From NCBI GenBank assembly GCA_037903475.1, contig JBAJFG010000210.1, positions 1 through 64,000 of the forward strand: 64,000 nt of DNA. Direction: 5' to 3'. This document shows positions 57,564-64,000 of this stretch, in pieces (positions within the stretch are counted from its first letter, which is position 1; each line of letters begins with the position of its first letter). Both the position numbers and the translations under genes were made by a program. Source of the stretch: Ancylostoma caninum. Taxonomy: Eukaryota > Nematoda > Chromadorea > Rhabditida > Ancylostomatidae. Under the pieces are notes generated by a model. That model had not been told where the DNA came from and searched no databases. It saw only the letters and a list, made by a program, of their open reading frames with translations.

Positions 57564-58207
57564 ATGACAGAAGGTAAGAAGTGCGAGCCATTTGAGTTAC
57601 CAAGCACGGAAACGTTAACTGATGAGGAAAATACTACAAATATTTGTGGAAAAATCATACAAGTAAGTTATGCTTCTTCTTGTTCGTGCGTTTTCCTCGC
57701 GGTTCACCGTATCATGAATCTGTTCATACTTTCCAACAATTTATTCGAGAAGTCCTTAAAAAATCCTCATTCCTTCAGAAGTGCAAAGTTTGGTGCATGA
57801 CTCTACATGATGTTCATTACTTTTGATTTATTTCCTGATTTGCACCACATGCAGCAGTTTTCCGCAATTTTTTGGCACATTTTCAAAATAACACTTCTCC
57901 ATCACAGCAAGAATCTCCCTCACTACTGGGATTATTACGATCTTGGAGAAATATTTCAAGAGCACCACAACTTCGTTCGCTATATTTACTCTTTGAGCAG
58001 TTCACGTTCGGTTCGAGCTCTTATTCCCTGATATTGGAGTCGATGTGTCCCAGTGAGACACGGAGCAAAACTATTGTGCTGGCCGCTACGACTGGTGTTT
58101 GTTTTTACAAGTGCTTGTGTTTGTTGTGCTATTCTCGTAGCGTGCACGAATATTCTCGTATGTTAGTGCAACCGGTTTCGTCGCCGTGCTCTCTAACAGT
58201 TCAATAA
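57564..58207 (+). CDS. Small two-exon gene with trans-splice-like acceptor
   Basis: ATG 57564 lies six bases after a TTTCATTGCAG acceptor at 57557, as in nematode genes that receive a spliced leader. Exon 1 (57564-57662) encodes MTEGKKCEPFELPSTETLTD and ends in CAA|GTAAGT. Exon 2 (57908-58207) starts after CATCACAG in phase 0 with QESPSLLGLLRSWRNISRAP and runs to TAA, giving 132 aa. The last part (CFYKCLCLLCYSRSV) is hydrophobic and Cys-rich; if a donor near 58096 is used the end would differ. I do not recognise the family. Confidence 0.5.
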
Positions 58208-58349
58208 TGCGGGGATCTCCCCCTTTTCTTTTTATTCTGAGAAAACTGAACACTACCTCAGGGGTCCTCCTGTTCATGGATCTTACACACGTAAATCACG
58301 ATTACCTGAGAGATTGTGAGCCCAGAACATAGTTTTCCAGTAGTTAGAC

Positions 58350-58570
58350 ATGGAAACATTAAAAAGGGATCCGCAAGCTTGCCTTACAGATAGAAAGGAA
58401 CTCCTCTACAGCATTTTGAAACGCGGCTTACTGAGGTGCCTCAGTGAAATGATGAGGTAACTGATTGGGCTATTTATAATACTAGACTATTAAGCATACA
58501 CTGAATGGAATAAATCCCGCCTCATTTGCATCTTTGTATTCTTCTTCGCAGAATCCGTAGGCAAATATGA
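58350..58570 (+). CDS. Possible small ORF, two exons, 41 aa
   Basis: After TTTTCCAG (58340) and nine bases, ATG 58350 opens METLKRDPQACLTDRKELLY to ATGAG|GTAACT (58456). The exon at 58552-58570 finishes in phase with IRRQI and TGA. It could be a separate short gene or 3' exons of the gene at 57564 joined by a weaker acceptor. Not recognised. Confidence 0.3.
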
Positions 58571-59639
58571 CATGTACAGTGCGCCTTCTTAGTGAAGCCA
58601 AGGGTAGGATTCATGCATAACCAAACAAGATCGGGTTAGCAAACCCACTTTCCTTCGTCTCTTGACATTATTTGGATTGTAGGATAACCAATCATGCTAA
58701 TCGTTGTTGGTTTGCGTGGTCTCATAAATTCCGGCCCTATAGGTTTCATTCTGTTCTAATTGGTTAACTTTCATTCTGTCCTACGGGGTTAACTATCCGC
58801 GTGGTTAACCTCGCCCTTGTAAGAAATCCCCCCCCCCACCTAAATCGAGCTAGTGCTCGGTTTAATTCGTTGCTTCGTTGCATGTACGGATACGTATCAC
58901 TCGTAAGCATTGTTGAAGCCATTGCATTTTTAGCATCTTCATGCGAAGAAATCTGTTTTGTCATGCTTATATACTAGCAATGAACATTCCTTATCCTGCA
59001 ATTATAATCCAAGTCCAACATCAAGGGAAGAGTGATGAATGCCACGAAATCTGCTCGCTATTGCTAGGTTAAGAAACGTGGTCATAATCACTCCAAAACT
59101 TATTAATAAGGCTATCATTTATTGCTTGAAACCGCTTGCTTAATTTTGCATGCACCTATACACTACAAGAGCACGATTTACTTTACATATCTGAGTGTAG
59201 ATTTACATGGGTATGGACAATCTATGAGAAAGCCATGAATTCTTCCGTATTTCATCGGATTCTCGTTCTAGAACTTCTCTATAGTTACTCCAATAACGTT
59301 CACCTCGATGATCCTTCTGCAAAATAATTGCGAACAAGGCCTTTCTTCTCAAGAAATAACAACCAATTACTCATCACTGCATAGTCAGACTGTTTGCAGA
59401 GGAAATTGATTTAACGCGAATACAAATCTTGTCACCACCATACTTCCATAAATCGAAGTTTTCTATAACATACAAATACAAGCTTTAAAATTTAAATTAA
59501 CAAGTCTGTTTGTTGTCATAAACTGCTCAGTTAGACATCGTTTCTCGAAATTTCCAAGAATTAAGAAGACATGATATCATTTCGTGTCTTCTGTTTTTTT
59601 TTTCGTTGCGGGAAACTGAGTGGGGAGAATACGTTCATC
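58571..59639. other. Gap: no gene recognised
   Basis: AT-rich. A C-run lies near 58830. No exon recognised. Confidence 0.4.
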
Positions 59640-59700
59640 ATGAGTTCTATGTTATTGCTTGCTGGCAGATCTATACGTAACCTTGCAGTAGCTAGCGCAG
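59640..59700 (+). CDS. Possible first exon with mitochondrial-type leader
   Basis: ATG 59640 opens MSSMLLLAGRSIRNLAVASA and ends at a consensus donor GCAG|GTAAGC. Arg-rich, hydrophobic and without acidic residues, it resembles a mitochondrial targeting sequence. No matching second exon was identified downstream, so this could be an isolated gene fragment. Confidence 0.28.
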
Positions 59701-61685
59701 GTAAGCTCCCTCCCCCCACTCAAGAATCAGTCGCCAAAATTTTTACGACTATTTATGAATTGATTAAAAACGTTGCTCAGCTTATTTTTAATCTCTTTAG
59801 TCCCTAATTTTATATATTTATTCTCATTGTTTAATGTTCAAAATAATATTTTTTATAAATTTGTCCTTCAAATTCCGGCCGTATGGGTCCCCAAAATGGC
59901 GAAACCTTAGTTTTTTCCATGCACTCTTTCTCTCCTGGATCTGGTACTGTTATCTAACAAAGTTCTCTTAAATTTTCGAAGTTGTTGCTGTCCATCCGTA
60001 TCGACCGTAGATTGCAGGGGCGATTTTCACAAAGTTCCAAAATTCTTTCTCTAGTTAGCCATGTTTTTAGATTTGGCTCATTCTCTAGCATTCTTAGACA
60101 TTTTGGTAATTCCTTGCACTACATAGTTCATCTGTACATGCTTAGATCAAGAGGGGTAATTGCAGTGAAATGCTTGAGACGGGGTTAAATGGAGAGATGG
60201 ATTTATTAAGTGGTAGTTCTCGTTCTCACTGTTTGAACTCGTAATTAGTTTCTTGTAGAAATTAACTCTTATAGTTAATTTTGGCTAGAGGTGAACGATT
60301 TATGATTCCACTTCTCTCACTTTTTTTCGCTCTGGTCTATTCGAAGCTGGGATTTTCGTCTGTATTATTGAGGCAAAGAAAATCATTGTTTCTCTTCCCT
60401 CTCGGCCGATCTCCACTTCTCTGAACGTCGGGTCAATTGAATCTGACGCAGTATTACACCAATGAACAGTTGCCGACAATAATTTCTACATTACCGGAAT
60501 ATCCATAGCAGTCTTTAGAGATGGAGGCGCGCCTTTGCATGCCCCACCATCCGCGCCCTGGCATCCTGATTGCCTGTGCATCCGCAAGTTCACAATCTTC
60601 TTTTCTTAATCGATCCTCTTATAGGGGTTCCCGGGCTGGTCAGGACCCCTGTAGTCTTCCATATGTGGTATAAAATGCAAAAAAAAATCTTGGAAATTTT
60701 GATCTGGACTAAATGTCCTTCCCAATTAGTGGGTGTTCATGGATGTCCAATGTCTTAGTTTTCTGTAATTTTCATTAAAATCTAACATTCACTGTGGAGA
60801 AGGCAGCATTGTTTGGCCGGTGTCACGCTGCTGCTTTAATCTTTTCTCTAAGTAATATTCTGTATCCGCGCACCAAAAGGATTGATAACACAAAGCTTTT
60901 GAAAGACCTTTGGAACTTTAGCACAGTTTGCTTTTCTTCCTGCTTAATGATTTTTTCTCCACGCGACCAACGACTCTGATATCAGTTCGTCAAGTATGAA
61001 GTGTCTCGTTTTGAGTGAAAATGTTCCGAGTACAATATCTCAGAAATGATGCAGTACAATCAATATATGCAACGGTATTATCATTATCGGCGTAGTTTTG
61101 CCATTTCTACTTCAACTTGCTTGCGCCAACGGCTTGGAAGCATTGAACGGGGTTGGAAATGAAGTAGCGCAAAAAGTTTTCAAAATCATGTTGGGAATTT
61201 GAAACTGCTAAAATGACATTAATGCATCAGTTTTACAATGGAATTCCTAACAGACATACTTATACAGAACAACTTTCAAACTAAGATTAGGTCATTGAAA
61301 TATGAAATACTGGATTATTTGAAGTGATCAGTTTACAGTCAATATCTCTGAAGTTTCACTTTGTCACTTCTCAACTTTTCCTTCATTGTGAAGACATATC
61401 CTTCGGCTTCCAAAATTACATTTTGGATCTTTGAAAAACTCCTAAATTTTGTTAGAGTGCAATTTTTGTGAAAGCTTGGAAGAAGCATCTTCGAATAACT
61501 GGTTGTACAAATATGCAGAAAATTGCTCCATCTTCGAACATGAGTTCCACTGCGGAGTCAGTAGAGCAGGATAATTCGAAATGTGAATGAAATGTTAAGC
61601 AAAGGTGTAGCTTATAAGTAGATGGCACAGTGGTGAAGAACCTTGCGAGGAGCGTGAACACGTGTGTACGAGTTGAAAACTGCAG
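59701..61685. other. Gap: no firm exon
   Basis: AT-rich. A frame at 60794-60979 and a short one at 61522-61593 (MSSTAESVEQDNSK) are mildly coding-like. The latter may be an upstream exon of the SAND-domain gene, but its phase does not fit at the donor I see. Confidence 0.4.
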
Positions 61686-62630
61686 AAGAAGCGCATAGAT
61701 TCCAAGCTGTGCAAGTGTAAGTAGCAAATTTTGGCGTTCCTATCCCGCACAACACAACTATAATACATCTAAAGTTTACTTTGGGCTTTGTAATTTACAT
61801 CTTCGATAAAACTAGCAGTTCATGTAGGTAGGGAATTATCACATACCGCAAGCAGTTAAATGAATGTCTGCTTAGAATTACTATGCACTGGCGTTAGCTA
61901 AAGCTATTGCACTAGAACAATAAAAATACGAGATGACGGATGCAGCTGCTAGGTTTTGTACGCAATGATCGCTCTGCTCATAGTTAGGTTCAGCTTCAAG
62001 TTATTCATCATGTAAAAAGTCCATCTGATACTAAATTTTTGATGCAAGCCGCTGCGCAGAGCACATGGGATCTTTCCTTGTGCACACCACCATCGAACCG
62101 TTGTGTTCCGCCGAGTTGAATCCATTGATTTAGGTGAAATGCGGATCGATAGTGGCCAAAATGCATGTCGAACTTTTCCTCTGCCCGGGAATCCACCAAC
62201 CTTGTATTGAGTACGAAGGTGCGTTTGTGGAAACTCTCCACTTTAAACCGTTAGAACCAATTATGGTTCGTGTCAAACGTTAATACTGTGAAATGCCAAA
62301 GGCAGCCAGCATCCGAATTGCAGGAGAAATGATAAGCCCGAAGGAGTTTACTGTGCGTGCAAACAAGGATAAGCAGAAAGACTGGAAAGGCAGCATTCGA
62401 ATAGGGAAATCAAACTTGAGGTAAGAATCGATATCACGAGAAAAGTTGCGTTTTGATTGAGATTGTACTGAAGTATTGTGCTTCAATTGGGACGATAGTC
62501 GAAAAAAAGGTTAGCGAAATGTGTTGAGGAATACAGTACCCAGCCCGGCAATGAAGCACAAGTGGATGCCTACGGACAGGCATCACCCACGCAATTAATG
62601 AGTTGTGAAGCCAACTGCATGACGTGTTAA
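61686..62630 (+). CDS. SAND-domain (GMEB-like) DNA-binding protein, partial gene model
   Basis: Exons 61686-61714, 62134-62218, 62324-62420 and 62537-62630 join with matching phases (1, 0, 1, 2). The product reads EAHRFQAVQ, then VKCGSIVAKMHVELFLCPGI, CIEYEGEMISPKEFTVRA, KDKQKDWKGSIRIGKSNLR and, in the last exon, SCEANCMTC. CPGI, ISPKEF and the KDWK-x-x-IR signature are diagnostic of SAND domains, closest in my memory to GMEB1/2; the last exon appears to supply the Cys of the adjoining zinc site. Such proteins bind DNA in the nucleus through KDWK. The start is missing: exons before 61686 are not resolved. The end may be TAA 62628 or a donor at AC|GTGTTA (62623), in which case more exons follow. 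An RTE fragment lies 0.4 kb downstream. Confidence 0.75.
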
Positions 62631-62990
62631 GGACGTCCAGGCCGCTGGAACTGTAGAAAAATGCACGGGAGAAATAGTCACCTGTACGAGTAGACATTGC
62701 GGCTGGAATCATGATGGTAACCACGCACTATCTTCCATTTGCGCACCGCTTCTCTCTTCTTTCTGTCAGTTTGCGCATCATTGTGTCGGCTGTTGACGTG
62801 GGGCGCTGCCGTTCACAGTTGTGACTGTAACATCTAAGAATATACACTGATTATCGTCATTGCACGACAGAAAGCGAGGCAGCACCACGCCACCTACGCA
62901 GCGCGGCAGACTAGCTCAGAACTGCGGTTCTATAGCGTTGCCGAGATTGCCATTTTTATACAAAACAAATATATGTAGGATATATAATAC
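62631..62990. other. Gap between SAND gene and RTE fragment
   Basis: No clear exon seen. A short GC-rich patch occurs near 62790-62930. Confidence 0.4.
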
Positions 62991-64000
62991 ATTGCTCAAA
63001 CTATCGGTCAATACGTCTACTGTCTCACAGTATGAAGATATTCGAACGCATTATCGACCGCGCAAAACGCCACATCATCCGAGTTACCGCGAACCAGTGT
63101 AGGTTTGTAGCCAACTGCGGAACTACGGATGCAACCCATGCGGCTCGACTGATGATGAAGAAACATCGAGAGAGGCAGAGACCACTGTATCTAGCATTCC
63201 TCGATCTGGAGGAAGCCTTCGATCGCGTGCCACATGGAGTCATCTGGTGCGCGTTGCGGTGGCACGGCATTCCAGAGGAGCTCATCGAGTGGGTTAGGAT
63301 TCTCTACGCGGACCCGAGGAGTCGAGTGCAAGCGGCCGCGGCCACGTCAGCAGAATTCCCTATATCCGTAGGTGTACATCAAGGATCAGCCCTCTCACCG
63401 CTTCTCTTCATCGTCGTCATGGACGAGAGACCTCCAGAGACGGATGCCATGGACTCTGCTGTACGCGGATGACGTCATGCTCGCATCTGAACAAAAGGAG
63501 GACCTTAAACGACAGACACAGGCCTGGAGCGAACGTCTAGAGCGGTTTGGTCTTCGGCTGAATGTCAAGAAGACTGAGTATATGACGACCGATATGACTG
63601 AGCGCGCCACCGTTCAGGTTGATGGCAGTGACCTTCCGAGAACCGACTACTTCATGTATCTCGGCTCAACACCCTCAGCCGTTGGCAACCTAGCCCATGA
63701 GCCCGTGTATCGAGCAGTTGTCAGACCCTTCGCACTGTATAGTGCAGAATGCTGGCCTGCCACCAAGGAAGTAGAACGCCACCTCGGTGTGATGGAGATG
63801 AAGATGTTACGATGGATGGCTGGTATCACGCGTGTGGACCGCATACGCAATGAAAAGATCCGAGAGCGGTTCGGCATCGCCATGATTGCTGACAAGCTCC
63901 GCCAAACCCGCCTTAGATGGTACGGCCACCTACTGCGCGCCAACAAAGACACCGTCTGCAAAGTAGGTCTTGATCTCGAGGTACCAAGAAAACGACCAAA
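62991..64000 (+). pseudogene. RTE-type non-LTR reverse transcriptase, truncated
   Basis: The frame from about 62991 reads NYRSIRLLS, MKIFERIIDRA, then FLDLEEAFDRVPHGVIWCAL, GVHQGSALSPLLF; after a frameshift near 63440 it continues with LLYADDVMLAS (catalytic YADD), RFGLRLNVKKTEYM, AECWPATKEVE, MLRWMAGITR and RLRWYGHLLRAN. These are RTE-clade reverse transcriptase motifs. The 5' part (endonuclease) is missing, and the sequence between YLGST and YRAVVRP is shortened by about 30 codons compared with the family. It runs off the window end. Confidence 0.9.

Noticed and set aside
57510..57567. Possible last exon of the KIAA0930-family gene (DILVVLQ, phase 1)
   Set aside because: It would need a 34.6-kb intron and overlaps the start of the next gene; the exon at 24051 is nearer and matches the family end (KRPILTF).

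Overview
The window is nuclear DNA of a nematode. The introns are bounded by GT...TTTCAG-type sites, the coding exons are small and phase-consistent, there are splice acceptors directly in front of start codons (as expected for spliced-leader trans-splicing), and the repeats are of animal type (mariner, PIF/Harbinger, Ty3/gypsy, RTE). A strongylid (hookworm-like) genome is my best guess from the repeat mix and bloated introns. That is inference only.

Most of the sequence is repeats. From left to right: a palindromic MITE fragment (1-104) and a second complete copy (4756-5221); a GCGGTCAGCC motif array (1.07-1.84 kb); an inverted-repeat element containing a 60-bp palindrome (2.53-3.50 kb); a 59-bp minisatellite (6.19-7.86 kb) split by a 1.09-kb terminal-repeat element that carries a tRNA-Gly primer site on its minus strand (7860-8950); unassigned coding-like ORFs (9.6-11.3 kb); and then the best gene of the window, a KIAA0930-family gene on the plus strand (12031-24118, 13 coding exons, about 452 aa) whose introns are filled with fold-back and GC-rich repeats. 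Weak exon candidates follow on both strands (25.0-26.7 kb), then a run of minisatellites (27.1-29.4 kb).

The centre is a nest of transposons. A TA-flanked mariner (32504-41202) carries a 7.4-kb Ty3/gypsy element (33088-40516; 278-bp LTRs, AACT target duplication, PBS, PPT, gag, PR-RT-RNaseH-INT and an extra third ORF), and the gypsy gag is itself split by the palindromic MITE (34731-35194). A decayed PIF/Harbinger transposase lies on the minus strand (44.9-47.75 kb) and is broken by a second mariner copy; a third full-length mariner lies at 51512-52776.

The right part holds short host exons: a minus-strand Cys-rich candidate (50.36-51.45 kb), minus-strand exons at 56.2-56.7 kb, a plus-strand gene starting at 57564, and a clear SAND-domain (GMEB-like) gene at 61.7-62.6 kb with the KDWK signature. 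The window ends in an RTE reverse transcriptase fragment. No rRNA, tRNA gene or CRISPR array was recognised. All exon models were read by eye without alignment; the KIAA0930 and SAND assignments rest on remembered family motifs plus consistent splice phases.
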